DNA of 64,000 bases from NCBI GenBank assembly GCA_905116865.2, contig CAJHNH020001147.1, forward strand, positions 117,501 to 181,500, in the 5' to 3' direction. This stretch comes from Candidula unifasciata. Taxonomy: Eukaryota; Mollusca; Gastropoda; Stylommatophora; Geomitridae. The notes beneath the pieces are model-generated. The model searched no databases, was not told the DNA's origin, and saw nothing but the letters and a program-made list of their open reading frames with translations. How positions within the stretch are numbered: position 1 is the first letter of the stretch; the number at the start of each line of letters is the position of its first letter. Made by a program: the position numbers and the translations under genes. Positions 1 to 11,560 of the stretch are shown in pieces.

Positions 1-78
1 AAGCCCGGCTCAATCAGGACCTCGACCCAGGGCCCCGACCCAGCACCCCAACCCAGGACCTTCTGATCCACAGGCGAT
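1..78 (-). mobile_element. tRNA-derived SINE head, cut by window edge
   Basis: Matches the head of the 3205-3463 SINE (CCGGCT.CATCAGGAC.CGACCCA and GATCCACAGGCG), but with an internal short repeat of a CGACCCAG-like unit. Degenerate. Confidence 0.45.
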
Positions 79-275
79 AATTTGAAGGAGGAGAAGGAGA
101 ACGAGTTAGAGGTCAGGTTTAACTTTTTCTTTCAAGAAAAGAAAGTGTTTGTACTCACTTCAACGTGCCTGTTCAGCAATGAAGGAGAAACGCAATTATC
201 AAAGGCTGCAGGTACTGAGTAAAATTGCGTAACGCCAGAGGAGGCGACATCAGTCCCCCAGAATAGCTCCTCCCG

Positions 276-285
276 AAAATGGCGC
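276..285 (+). promoter_or_regulatory. Possible YY1-like site upstream of candidate first exon
   Basis: AAAATGGCGC lies about 150 bp upstream of the first ATG, in a CpG-containing stretch. It resembles the YY1 consensus found in many TATA-less animal promoters. A single short match; there is no evidence here for the transcription start. Confidence 0.2.
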
Positions 286-429
286 TATGTTAGCGTTTTG
301 TAGTTCCTAATCTGGAAGCACTGTATTAGTAATGTGGTTTGTCTCTCTCAGATAACTAATGTTTGTAATTACAAACGCTTATCTCATACTGCGAAACTGT
401 GACATGCCATTAGTGTAGGTATTCAGACC

Positions 430-657
430 ATGTTCGCTGTGTTTCCAGAAGGCGTTCCGGAGTACATGTATGTGCCCGCCTCATTTCCTGTCAATCAATT
501 AAATCAACCAATCCAATCGCACCAATCCACTGTGCCTACTTCAGTTTTTACATTAGCCCAGCCCCAAATTATTTCAGCCCAGCCAGCTAGTCCGTTCTGC
601 AATAATCTGATTGGTCAGAGCATAAACACTGCCACGCCCTTTTTGTACACGTACAAG
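430..657 (+). CDS. PTBP1: PTBP candidate first coding exon
   Basis: ATG at 430 is the first Met after an in-frame TGA at 400-402. It opens 76 codons ending in AAG, followed directly by a strong donor (AAG|GTAAGT at 657/658). The exon ends in phase 0 with Lys, and the next recognised exon begins with Arg-Gly-Ser (K|RGSEEL). Vertebrate PTBP1 has the same arrangement at the end of its first coding exon (GTK|RGSDEL). The peptide is rich in Gln, Pro, Ser and Thr with no domain, as expected for the variable N-terminus. Similarity of the peptide itself to known PTBP proteins is not evident, so it could be an alternative first exon or a chance ORF with a good donor. Confidence 0.5.
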
Positions 658-949
658 GTAAGTTCAAAATAGTTCATTTCTACTATTAGCTGTTACGTTT
701 GGATGCTATTAGGCTTTTCTCAAATTGTCTATCATTTTCCACCTTATCTTTTTGATTCACTCCTTCCACCCTACTTCTGTTGAGATTGTAGTCCAGTCTA
801 CAGCGTCAGAAGGTTGGTATACCTTGCAAATACACTTTCGCGGCTCCTGTGATATCAATTTTACGACGCATGAATCATCCACTCGTTCGATGTGGTGTCT
901 CTTAGTGGACTTTCAACATATACATGTGGGAAGGTAGATGCATGAAATA

Positions 950-1396
950 TTAGTCAAAGAAAGAAGGATGGGAAGACAGGCAGAAAGAATTATTGCAGGA
1001 ATGAAAGAAGGAAGGAACGATAGAAAGAGTGAACCAAAGAAAGAATGAAGCAAAGGAGAATTACAAAAACAGAAAACAAGACATAAAACAAGAGATACTG
1101 ACAGAAATCAAGAACAATAAGAAGGCATAAAGAATTAAATAAAAAGTTTAAGAAACATCAACAGTAGTAGTAGTAGGAGGAGATAAAGAAGAAGAAGAAG
1201 AAGAAGAAAAAGAAGTGACCAGGGAAGGAATAGATACAATGGGCAGAAAATGAGAAGAAGGAAGAAGACGGAGACCAACAGGGAAACAAATGTGGAAGTT
1301 AGGTATAAAGTGCAGGTTGCGAGTTGATTAGACTTTAAAAAAAAAAAGTACAGCAGCAACATGATGATGATGATAATATAATTAAAAAAAAAAAAA

Positions 1397-1433
<37 letters not shown>

Positions 1434-1434
1434 G
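950..1434 (+). repeat. Purine-rich tract with GAA and AAT microsatellites
   Basis: Long A/G-biased stretch with (GAA)n around 1185-1215, then an A run and (AAT)n at 1398-1432. The reverse-strand Leu-rich ORF here is a repeat artefact. Confidence 0.9.
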
Positions 1435-1632
1435 CTAAAACAGCAACGGGGAATAAAACCGAAAATACAATTGGACGACATCGGCTAACTTGATTCAACT
1501 GCGCATGTCTGACACGAGTTAGGATGCCACAAATATGCCTGGCACAAAACTACGCCTCACATTCTGCACCTGTCACATCTTCTCATTGTCGGGTATACCA
1601 GTAGTTACCCGGGGTATATACTGCATACCCGC

Positions 1633-1636
<4 letters not shown>

Positions 1637-1707
<71 letters not shown>

Positions 1708-1730
1708 GTGCGTGTGTGCGTGTGCGTGTG

Positions 1731-1798
<68 letters not shown>

Positions 1799-1830
1799 TC
1801 GTGCGTGCGTGCGTGCGTGTGTGTGTGTGA
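1637..1830 (+). repeat. (TG)n/(TGCG)n microsatellite
   Basis: About 65 bp of pure TG, then mixed TG/TGCG, then about 80 bp of (TGCG)n. Alternating purine-pyrimidine sequence of this kind can adopt Z-DNA. Cys/Val and His/Thr ORFs over it are artefacts. Confidence 0.97.
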
Positions 1831-2129
1831 TATGTCTAGTATAGGAAATTTCGTATGTAAAAACTGGAGAATTTATACTTTCAGTTTTGTAGGACGTTTT
1901 GATCTGTGTCTTGTTGACTACAATATCTAACTTGTTCACTTAGTGCAGTTTTTTATTTTGTATTTTGGTTGCTTCGTGCATTTTGTTTATGAAGTATTTT
2001 TGTTTTTGTTTCACTTCAAAGGAGATCTTACAAGTGATAAATGTATATGCTGGATTGTGATAATCTTTCTGAATTGCTTTCAGAATTTATTGTTGTCGGT
2101 TTGACAAAGCAGACATCGGGCTGGATAAC

Positions 2130-2640
2130 TTTATCTTACATAATAGTTCTCGTGACTTGATAACTTGACCTTACATATCAGTTCTCGTGATTGATAACTT
2201 GACCTTACATATTAGTTTTCGTGACTGATAACTTGACATGACATACAAATTCTCGTGACTAGATAACTTGACATTCCATACCAGTTAGCGTGAATGGATA
2301 ACTTGACCTTAATACCAGTTTTCGTGACTGGGTAACCTGACCTCACATACCAGTTCCCGTGACTAGATAACTTGACCTTACATACCAGTTCCCGTGACTG
2401 GATAACTTGACCTTAATACCAGTTTTCGTGACTGGGTAACCTGACCTCACATACCAGTTCCCGTGACTAGATAACTTGACCTTAATACCAGTTTTCGTGA
2501 CTGGGTAACCTGACCTCACATACCAGTTCCCGTGACTAGCTAACTTGACCTTACATACCAGTTCTAGTGACTGGATAAATTGATTTCACATTCCAATTCT
2601 CGTGATTCGATAACTTGACCTCACATACCAGTTGACCGGA
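2130..2640 (+). repeat. Minisatellite, about 35-40 bp unit
   Basis: About 13 degenerate copies of ACTGGATAACTTGACCTTAC+ATACCAGTTCTCGTG. Confidence 0.85.
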
Positions 2641-2694
2641 CTGGATCACTTGCCATGATATATAACATATCAGTCTTCAGATGAAATGACTTAC

Positions 2695-2890
2695 ATTCAT
2701 TAATTTCCCTTGCTACTTAAATTCCTTAATTTCCCTTGCTAGTTACATTCCTTCATTTCCCTTGCTACTTACATTCCTTCATTTCCCTTGCTACTTACAT
2801 TCCTTCATTTCCCTTGTTAATTTCATTCCTTCATTTCCCTTGCTAATTACATTCCTTCATTTCCCTTGCTACTTACATTCTTTTATTTTC
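2695..2890 (+). repeat. Minisatellite, about 29 bp unit
   Basis: Copies of CTTCATTTCCCTTGCTAC+TTACATTC, pyrimidine-rich on the + strand. Confidence 0.85.
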
Positions 2891-3204
2891 CATCTTACTC
2901 TCCTTGTCCGCATTTCCACAGATCGTCGACACCCCATTTTCTTCCCCTGTGCCATCCATCGGAGAGCTGTCTTTACTGAAACGTCACGATACATTCTGTA
3001 CACATGACCAAGCCAACCTCATCTTCTTCCTTTGATAACGTTTAACAGTTATGACAATTTTGCCCCCAGGTTTTTCATCTATGATCTTGTTTGACCAAAA
3101 TATCCACATTATTCTCCTGAGACTGTTATTGTGAGAAGTGTCCAGTGGTTGTGTACTTACAGCTGTCATTATTCACCACTCACTGTTATATAATCAAAGT
3201 AAAA

Positions 3205-3463
3205 GATCTCTTTTCCACGCCTTCGGGCCTATTGGGAATACAGGGCTAGACCTATATTTTTATAGACCAATGCCGGCATCACTCCGGCCGCCTTTACTTC
3301 CCAGGAATGCACCTGGTACCCACTCAAGCCTGGGTCGACCTGGAAATCAGGGTTATTTTTTAGAAAAAAAAAGAAGAAAAAAAATCCGGCTTCATCAGGA
3401 CTCGAACCCACGACCTTGCGATCCGCAGGCAGGCGTCTAGCCGCCAACGCAACGACGACTCTC
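3205..3463 (-). mobile_element. tRNA-derived SINE, near full length
   Basis: On the minus strand it begins with a tRNA-like head: A-box region GTTGGCGGCTAGACGCC, then B-box GGGTTCGAGTCC. An A/T-rich stretch and a body follow (GTAAAGGCGGCCGG, TTGGTCTATAAAAATATAGG). Body sequence recurs at five other places in the window, so it is a dispersed Pol III-type SINE and not a tRNA gene. Confidence 0.82.
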
Positions 3464-3469
3464 ACTGTT

Positions 3470-6005
3470 ATTTAATCTGATTCCTAATATGATTCTCTTG
3501 TATATAACGAGTTTATTTTTGTTTCTTCTTAAAACTAAGTCATGTTAACTTCCATCTTAAGCAGGGCAAATGCACAGTTGACTTTGTTTTCGATCGATGT
3601 TGCCTCCATGTCAGAACCGCCATCTTGTGTAGCGTTACTTCCGAGATACAGAAATTCTTCAGTTTCTTCGTTTGCCTCGTCGTGTCAGATAACCGGATTG
3701 CTTGTTTTCTAAATTAAAAAAAAAAAAATTAGTTAAACGGGTATTTATGTTGAGTGCTCTCTTGAGGGCTATCGTCAAAGTTCTGTCAGTGGTGTCCCGA
3801 GCATCCACACAGCAGACAGATATAAAACTGATTTCACCAGGCTTGTCCAAACCCTCTCGAACTGAGGTCAGTGATCATCTGATAGCCCAGCAGAAATGTA
3901 TAGACAGTTGTGACTAGGTCAAGATTCATCTTTGCAAACACAGACTGACGGGGATGATGTTGACACTTGGTGCAGATGGTTTCCTGTCAGATGAGTCAAG
4001 AGGAATCATTGTTTACAAACAAACAAAGAAAATGGGGTCGCATTTTTTAGTAACTGTAGATGGCAAGTTTGGCTTTCGTCAAGTATGGGATCAGTGTTCT
4101 ATCAACTGCAGATTGATTTTACTAGTTTTGTGTTTGATTTAAGAGATAACACCATTGTCTAGTGACTAGAGATAGGCAGTGATCTGTTGGAACTGGGTTA
4201 ATAATGGCAATTATACCTCCTATACACACCGACTCTCTCTCTCTCTCTCTCTCTTTCTCCCCCCTCTCTCCCCACCTTTAGTCCCTAGAGTGCAGTTCCC
4301 CCCCCCCTCCTTTCAGTTCTATATCGTCTATCCCTCATCGTGCGACCACTAAGACACCAGTTGGTTGTTTACTGTTCCTCGTTACCACCATGTTGGACGT
4401 TTTGTCTGCCAGCATTTCTGTAGATTAAAGAAACCCATTAAGTGCAAACTATCCCTCATGGTAAAACAAACAACTAAAAAACTCAAACGATTGTTGGAAT
4501 GCTCTAAACTCCTCATACTAATAACATCATCATGTACCCTGCCAGGCCGCGTAGACGCTGACGTAACTCCACAGATCTCGGTCCTTGGTATTCTGGATCA
4601 ATTCCACTACTGATATATCTCCAGCCATCGATTCAGGCCGTCAATCAGAAGAGATCTTGGTCTGCCTCTGCCTCTTTTACCGTTGATCTGTCCAGTCATC
4701 GCGATGTTCTCTAAGCCTCTGTTCCCATGACATGACAAAAGAACACTGACGTCTTAAAGTCATAGTAATATAAGCATGTACATTATGCACAACGATACAG
4801 AGGCTAGAACCGGCGGATGTCGCAGAGATGTGATGTCTTCGTAGTCAGCTAAGAATCAGATGGAAAGTGAAATGATTGTAATCCAAGAACTGCAAGCCGG
4901 CAACCCACGAAGACACGTGACTGCCACGTCAGGTACAGATGACAGCCATGTTTGGTCATGTGATCGGATGAGAACTTTTTGCAGAAGGCTGTGACAGTTG
5001 GGACGATTGACTTTATTAGTGGAAGCATACAGGAGATTGGAGAACATTCTGCAAACTCTAACGTAGTGGCTGAGAGGAGGGGAGGGAGGAGGGGGTTGAG
5101 CAACATCAGTCTAACACACACTGGAGAAATTGACCAACAGATGTCTAACATAAAATGGAGAAACTGACCAACAGTAAAATATACAATAGAGAAAGTAACC
5201 ATCACCAGTCGAACTTACTAAGACATTAGAGACAGCTGTTTGTGGAAGCGAATTGTCGCCAACCCGTTGGACTTGAAACACTGTGAATTATAATAATGAG
5301 TAAAGAAACTCAAAGTCATCGCTCTCATATGAGCTGTATGAGGATATGAAACCAGCGACCACTTCAGTCAGCCGACCGTCCGGAAACGGGCCAGGAAGAT
5401 GGGACTTTACCGCAGGCAGCAAAGGGGAAATACAGACCCTGGATGAGACCAGTTTTGACCCATGAACTCTCTCTCACAAACAGCTCATCATTTCTGTAAC
5501 ACTCCTGTTGTAAGTTGGGAGATGAGTTAGAGTAGTGTGTTCTCGCTAAATGAGCACATCTGTTTAATTTTTCGTGCAATTGTATTTTGCTATGTGGATT
5601 CCTTGATTTCAGTTGCTGCCACAAACGTTTCTAGTTTCATTGATCGAACCCTGTCTGCATTTGTTTTGTTTAAGACCTACATTTATAACTCCACTGAATA
5701 ACGTAAGTAACTTAGTTTATTGAACATAGTTACCGCAAATTATGACGCACAAGTCATTCTGGCTTACAAGTCACCTTGAAAATTTTTAGCTAAACATTCC
5801 GAGTTAGGCATTTTAAGCCGCCATATAAGTCGACAACCAGATTTGAAAAGGATTTATTGAAGCCTGAAAGCTCGACTTGTGAGACGTCATTTAGGGTACA
5901 GAGTTTCGTTTATTGAATATAGTTACCGATTAAACTGACCAAATATTGTTGATTTTGACGGGACCATCTTCATGAGAAGAGCGTTGCTGCCAACACAGTG
6001 CCCAA
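3470..6005. other. Intron stretch without recognised gene
   Basis: Unique-looking sequence with a (CT)n tract at 4211-4256 and short ORFs without motifs. Nothing else supported. Confidence 0.5.
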
Positions 6006-6009
6006 ACGG

Positions 6010-6198
6010 CACTGGGTATCATGTGAACTCCACTGGGTATCATGTGAACTCCACTGGGTATCATGTGAACTCCACTGGGTATCATGTGAACTCCACTGGG
6101 TATCATGTGAACTCCACTGGGTATCATGTGAACTCCACTGGGTATCATGTGAACTCCACTGGGTATCATATGAACTCCACTGGGTATCATGTGAACTC
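6010..6198 (+). repeat. Minisatellite, 21 bp x 9
   Basis: Nine copies of CACTGGGTATCATGTGAACT+C with a single variant copy (ATATG for ATGTG). The 21-bp length keeps all frames open, which creates spurious ORFs. Confidence 0.95.
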
Positions 6199-6261
6199 CA
6201 CTGCTCCAAGTGTTTTTATTTGTATGGTATTCCTCTACACACCGTAGTGCTTCTTCAAGGA

Positions 6262-6532
6262 GCCATGTCTGTGATCATTGCTGTTCTGGGACCTACGTCT
6301 TTGATCATTGCTGTTCTGGGACCCACGTCTTTGATCATTGCTGTTCTGGGACCCACGTCTTTGATCATTGCTGTTCTGGGACCCACGTCTTTGATCATTG
6401 CTGTTCTGGGACCCACGTCTTTGATCATTGCTGTTCTGGGACCCACGTCTTTGATCATTTCTGTTCTGGGACCCACGTCTTTGATCATTGCTGTTCTGGG
6501 ACCCACGTCTTTGATCATTGCTGTTCTGGGAC
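6262..6532 (+). repeat. Minisatellite, 30 bp x 9
   Basis: Nine near-identical 30-bp units with core GATCATTGCTGTTCTGGGAC and ACCCACGTCTT. It starts only about 60 bp after the 21-bp array, with an unrelated unit. Confidence 0.95.
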
Positions 6533-6649
6533 CACTGTATCGCTGAGGATGTCCAAAATATTTCTTGTCGGAATATGATGCTGTATATGAGCAAGTTTTT
6601 GTGGTTGCTCTTACTGTTGAATTGTGAAGAGTGGCAAGCATAGCTTTAG

Positions 6650-7035
6650 AGGTCCCGGGTAGTTAGCGTCATTTGGAGGGATTTTGTGTGTGTCCTCTTC
6701 AGGCATGCCAGTGTGTTGGTAAATAAATAGGCAGATAGATTGTCTGGTTCTGCACAACTTGGTGGTGAATTGATACATAACAGGCTAAGGACCGTTTGGG
6801 AGCGAGTATACGGTACGGATGCAAGAACAGAAAGACCATCATGATCTGGGAGAGACTGGTACACCGAGTAACGACCAGGGGATCTGACCGACGCTTAACA
6901 CTCGAGGAAAGGAGAGACGGACATACAACCAGACTGTGATTTTTACCATCGTAAATGGAACTCTGCGGTTGCTGCTGAAGATGGGGACGGGAGGTTTATG
7001 GGAATGTATCAAGTGCTATGATGTAGGTTCTTCAC
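6650..7035 (+). mobile_element. LINE 3' fragment (RNase H end), decayed
   Basis: Reads VLVNK-stop-ADRLSGSAQLGGELIH, VWERVYG and LLKMGTGGLWECIKC with stops and frame changes. It matches the better copy at 49242-49910 in order and spacing. A 5'-truncated, inactive LINE end. Confidence 0.75.
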
Positions 7036-7974
7036 TCATATTGTTGAATGACATAATTTGTCATTTATCATCCATGGTGAAATAATGGTCCCAGTGAAGC
7101 CTGTCGAGTCGAACTTGTGGCCGTTACAAATTATAACCTATCAGAAGAGTTAAAAGGCTACCTGAGACTGTACTGTTGGATTAGATCCCGGACTTCAGAT
7201 CTTCGGGTCGCCTGGGTTTCCAAATCTTTAGACAACATCCCAGAGGTCGAGTTGGTCTGGCTGATTCAGAGACTAAATTTTTCTCTAACATATAAATAGT
7301 TAACTACGATTTTCCTGTCTGTAGACATTGCATATGGTCTGTGACTCATACTTATGTTGCAACAGAAAAGATGTGAGCCGTCTCCGCATTGTTAGACGCA
7401 GTCTCATTTGTTGAATTGCCTTGCTACGTTAATCTACTAGATATTTAAATTGTAATGTTTCTAAGATTGTAAATAATGTTACGAACTGACGTTACACGGG
7501 TTGATGGTAGGAAAATGTCGGCACTTAGCGGCGAGTGTCAGCCAGTGTGTGGAAAAGCATTTTTTTTTTCTATTTTCTATAATTTTTCTTGTGCAGAAAA
7601 TGCATTAACGGAAAACGTTAATTGTTTTTTGAATTATTTATTTCTTGTAATAAAAAGGGAAAAAAAAATATTAGAAAAGAAAAAAAAAATAAGGAAGCAA
7701 AGAAAACATAATTAACAAAGGCAGCAAAGAAAGAAAGAAAGAAATGTCATGCCTAAATTCCTGTATGTGTCTGCCAGTACACGTAGGCCACGTTCTCCCA
7801 GTTTCGGATGTTTGTGTCAGATTTAGCAGCCTGCTGATTTCAGCAACTTTCCTGCCTCTTGTTTTCATTCTTAGCCACTCTCCTGCTAAACTATCCATTA
7901 CACGCTGTAGGTATACTGTTCTTGTATTTAGTCAGCAATATTTCCGACTTCAACCCACTGCGGGCTGTGTGGAT
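7036..7974. other. Intron stretch without recognised gene
   Basis: Mostly AT-rich unique sequence with A- and T-runs at 7560-7745. No supported feature. Confidence 0.4.
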
Positions 7975-8160
7975 TTTTATCGTGGTATGGGACGTCGCAG
8001 GTCGACCCAACCTCAAATGAGTACCAGAATGGGCTGTCCTGAGAAAGTAAAGACGGCCGGCATAATGCTGACCACATTACCCACCGAGTGCTGATTGGTC
8101 TATAAAAATATGGGACGCTCTGCCCATATACCCGATGTGCCTTAGGCGTAATAAGGGACC
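7975..8160 (+). mobile_element. tRNA-derived SINE body, 5'-truncated
   Basis: Shares the SINE body: GGTCGACCCAACCTCAAATG, GTAAAGACGGCCGGCATAAT, TGATTGGTCTATAAAAATAT and the end region with GATGTGCCTTAGG. Confidence 0.7.
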
Positions 8161-8233
8161 TTTATTAGTTTCTTTTTTCTTTTTCCGACTTCTATCCCGG
8201 CTGTTTCTGCGTTATAGACGAATTTCTTTTCTA

Positions 8234-8477
8234 CGGTCTTCATCGCTTGGAATATGGCATCGTATCCACGGTCTTCATCGCTTGGAATATGGCATCGTAT
8301 CCACGGTCTTCATCGCTTGGAATATGGCATCGTATCCACGGTCTTCATCGCTTGGAATATGGCATCGTATCCACGGTCTTCATCGCTTGGAATATGGCAT
8401 CGTATCCACGGTCTTCATCGCTTGGAATATGGCATCGTATCCACGGTCTTCATCGCTTGGAATATGGCATCGTATCC
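8234..8477 (+). repeat. Minisatellite, 35 bp x 7
   Basis: Seven almost perfect units, core CGGTCTTCATCGCTTGGAAT followed by ATGGCATCGTATCCA. High identity suggests recent expansion. Confidence 0.95.
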
Positions 8478-8669
8478 GTCCGTACATGGTTGATGTATGG
8501 ACCTTGAACGAACTGATTTAACAGCATTCAAGAGACTCCCACCAGAGCCCAGTTCATGTCTCCGCAGTTCAATACTTGTCTGTTTGGTGTCATTCCAACA
8601 ATTGCTGGCTCCCCGTCCCCCAGGTTTTGTTTCAGGGACTTGGACAGTCGGGTTCTGGCATCTGTGCCA

Positions 8670-9005
8670 CTCAGGGAATCACCTCTCAGTGAAGTTATCT
8701 CTCAGTGAAGTCACTTCAAGGTGAAATAACCTCTTAGTGGAGACACCTCCTTGTGAAGCCACCTCTTATTGGAGGCACCTCTTTGTGAAGCCACCTTTTC
8801 GTGGAGCCACCTCTTTGTGAAGCCACCTCTTAGTGGTGTCATTTCGTCAGCGGATTCATTTCTCACTGAAGTCACTTATCACTGAAGTCACTTCACTTTC
8901 AAGTCACCTCTCAGTGAACCCACCTCTCAGTGAAGCCACCTCTCATTGAAGCCACCTCTCAGTGGAGTCACTTTTCAGTGAAGCCGTCTCTCAGTGGCAT
9001 TACTG
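8670..9005 (+). repeat. Degenerate minisatellite, 16-20 bp unit
   Basis: Many variants of CACCTCTCAGTGAAGCCAC. Confidence 0.85.
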
Positions 9006-9147
9006 TCAGTTTAATCAGCCTCTACTCACAACATGACCCCAGGGAAACTGTCTTACCAAAGATGTACGGCTTTTAGTGACTTCATCTTAGAATCGTTGCG
9101 GTTACTGCAGTCATTTCTTTGCCCACGTGTCACACATTTAATATCTG

Positions 9148-9367
9148 CAATCTCTTTCTCTCTCTCTCTCTCTCTCTCTGGCTCTCTCTGTCTCTCTGTG
9201 TCACTATGTGTGTCTCTCTCTCCCTTTCTCTCTCTCTCTCTGTCTCTCTGTGTCACTATGTGTGTGTCTCTCTCTCCCTTTCTCTCTCTCTGTCTCTCTG
9301 TCTCTCTGTGTCACTATGTGTGTCTCTCTCTCCCTTTCTCTCTCTCGCCCTCAATTTCTCACGTTCT

Positions 9368-9399
<32 letters not shown>

Positions 9400-9420
9400 G
9401 CTCTCTCTGTTTGGTTTCTC
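9148..9420 (+). repeat. (TC)n microsatellite with higher-order unit
   Basis: TC runs are interrupted by TGTGTCACTATGTGTGTCTC about every 60-70 bp. Pyrimidine-rich on the sense strand of the PTBP gene. Confidence 0.93.
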
Positions 9421-9550
9421 TTGTTCGCTAGCTCCCCCTCCCTTGCAATATCTCTGTTTCTCTCCCTCGCTCTTATCCTCGCTAATTTGAACGATTTCCC
9501 TGGTCTCGTGATCTAGGGGTTCAACAGACTCATCACGCGACCACGTCCTC

Positions 9551-9672
9551 ACACCTCCCTCACATTCGCTGTCATGTCCCCCTCACACCTCCCTCACATT
9601 CGCTGTCAGTGTCCCCCTCACACCTCCTCACATTCGCTGTCAGTGTCCCCCCTCACACCTCCTCACAGATGC
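9551..9672 (+). repeat. Short minisatellite, about 31-33 bp x 4
   Basis: Units CCCCTCACACCTCCCTCACA+TTCGCTGTCAGTGT, pyrimidine-rich. Confidence 0.88.
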
Positions 9673-9704
9673 TGTCATCTCACACAAGTGACAGACAGCG
9701 GCCC

Positions 9705-9815
9705 GTCAGCCAGGCGCGCTAAAGCTTGACAGCGCCCCCGCCCTTTTCCATACTTTCGATCTCCCCATCAAAGTAAGCAGTCAGAACTCTGGCGGGGAGC
9801 AAGCAGAACAGAAAG
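9705..9815 (+). repeat. Dispersed repeat family E, copy 1
   Basis: GCGCGCTAAAGCTTGACAGC, TACTTTCGATCTCCCC and GGGGAGCAAGCAGAACAGAA are shared in the same order with 13672-13805. Confidence 0.6.
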
Positions 9816-10372
9816 CTTCCCATTTAAGGAGTTTCGCTTCGCCGAATGTTTTGGTTCCGATCCCTTACATTCTTGATAGGGTTAGAGACCGACCCACCAG
9901 AGTCACCACTCCGGGTGTCTTTCTTCTGTTGTGCGATTGAATCATTTGGCACCCCTTGTCCACATGTCCCATAATGATGCGTTCTTTCTTGCTTTGCTAA
10001 CTGATAAGGACTTCAGTGGAAACGTTAGCTTGTCTTTCCTTTCAATTCATTAATTCTTTAGCACCAAACTTGACAGCACCCCCGCCCCTTCCTGCCCCAG
10101 CTCCTCCCGCCCCAGCCCACACCCCAGCTCCCCTCCCCCATATTGACGCACAAAACGCACGCCGCCGAACAGAAGTTCGAGGTTTGAACAACAGATCAAC
10201 ATCATGGCACACGGGTAGAAACCCATAAGTGCTCCATTCTTTTTCTTCATTTTAATATCACCCACGGAACAAATCTGCATCCTAAATCTTGTCCAAACTT
10301 CTCATGTTTGCACCCCCCCCCCCCCCCCCCTTTTTTTTTCCATGTCTCTCCCCATCCGATTCTCTAATATCT

Positions 10373-11560
10373 TCATATTATTCCTTATCTCCTCATAATA
10401 CTCCTTATCTCCTCATACTATTCCTTATCTCCTCATACTGTTCCTTATCTCCTCATACAATTCCTTATCTCCTCATACTATTCCTTATCTCCTCATACTG
10501 TTCCTTATCTCCTCATACTGTTTCTTATCTCCTCATACTATTCCTTATCTCCTCATACTATTTCTTATCTCCTCATACTATTCCTTATCTCCTCATACTA
10601 TTTCTTATCTCCTCATACTATTTCTTATCTCCTCATACTATTCCTTATCTCCTCATACTATTCCTTATCTCCTCATACTATTTCTTATCTCCTCATACTA
10701 TTCCTTATCTCCTCATACTCAAGGTGTCTCCTTCGTGCCAACAGAAAACGATTCCTTATCTCCTCATACTATTCCTTATCTCCTCATACTATTTGTTAAC
10801 CCCTTATCAGGTCACAGTGGACGCTAGGCCTCATACTAGTTCTGCCAGGCGGTGGCCGTTGCATTTTTGCTCCTTAGTTTCTCCTCATACTATTACTTTT
10901 TCGTTGGCACCTCATACCCGTTTGCTATTCCTTATCTACCTCATACTATCTCCTCATACTATCTCCTCTTATCTCCTCATACTATTCCTTATCTCCTCAT
11001 ACTATTCCTTATCTCCTCATACTATTCCTTATCTCCTCATACTATTCCTTATCTCCTCATACTATTTCTTATCTCCTCATACTGTTCCTTATCTCCTCAT
11101 ACTATTTGTTATCTCCTCATAATATTTCTTATCTCCTGATACTATTCCTTATCTCCTCAGACTATACCTTATCTCCTCATACTATTTCTTATCTCCTCAT
11201 ACTATTCCTTATCTCCTCATACTATTCCTTATCTCCTCATACTATTCCTTATCTCCTCATACTATTCCTTGTCTCCTCATACTATTTCTTATCTCCTCAT
11301 ACTATTCCTTATCTCCTCATACTATTCCTTATCTCCTCATACTATTTCTATCTCCTCATCTCCACAATCTCCTCATACTATTCCTCTCCTCATACTATTC
11401 ATTATCTCCTCATACTGTTCCTTATCTCCTCATACTATTTCTTATCTCCTCATACTATTCCTTATCTCCTCATACTATTCCTTATCTCCTCATACTATTC
11501 CTTATCTCCTCATACTATTCCCCATCTCCTCATCCTGTTTCCCATTCCCCATCTCCTCAT
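10373..11560 (+). repeat. Minisatellite, 20 bp, about 1.2 kb
   Basis: About 55 copies of TTCCTTATCTCCTCATACTA with C/T changes at position 3. There is one unique interruption (about 10720-10750) and another at 10795-10935. Strongly CU-rich in the sense transcript. The 277-aa and 205-aa Ser/Leu-rich ORFs are artefacts. Confidence 0.95.

Noticed and set aside
3390..3463. tRNA gene on the minus strand
   Set aside because: A- and B-box-like sequences are present, but the stems do not form a clear cloverleaf and the sequence continues into a body repeated elsewhere, so it is a SINE head.
5930..6594. ORFs on both strands over the 21-bp and 30-bp arrays
   Set aside because: Unit lengths are multiples of three, so all frames stay open by chance. 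No signal peptide, domain or splice context.
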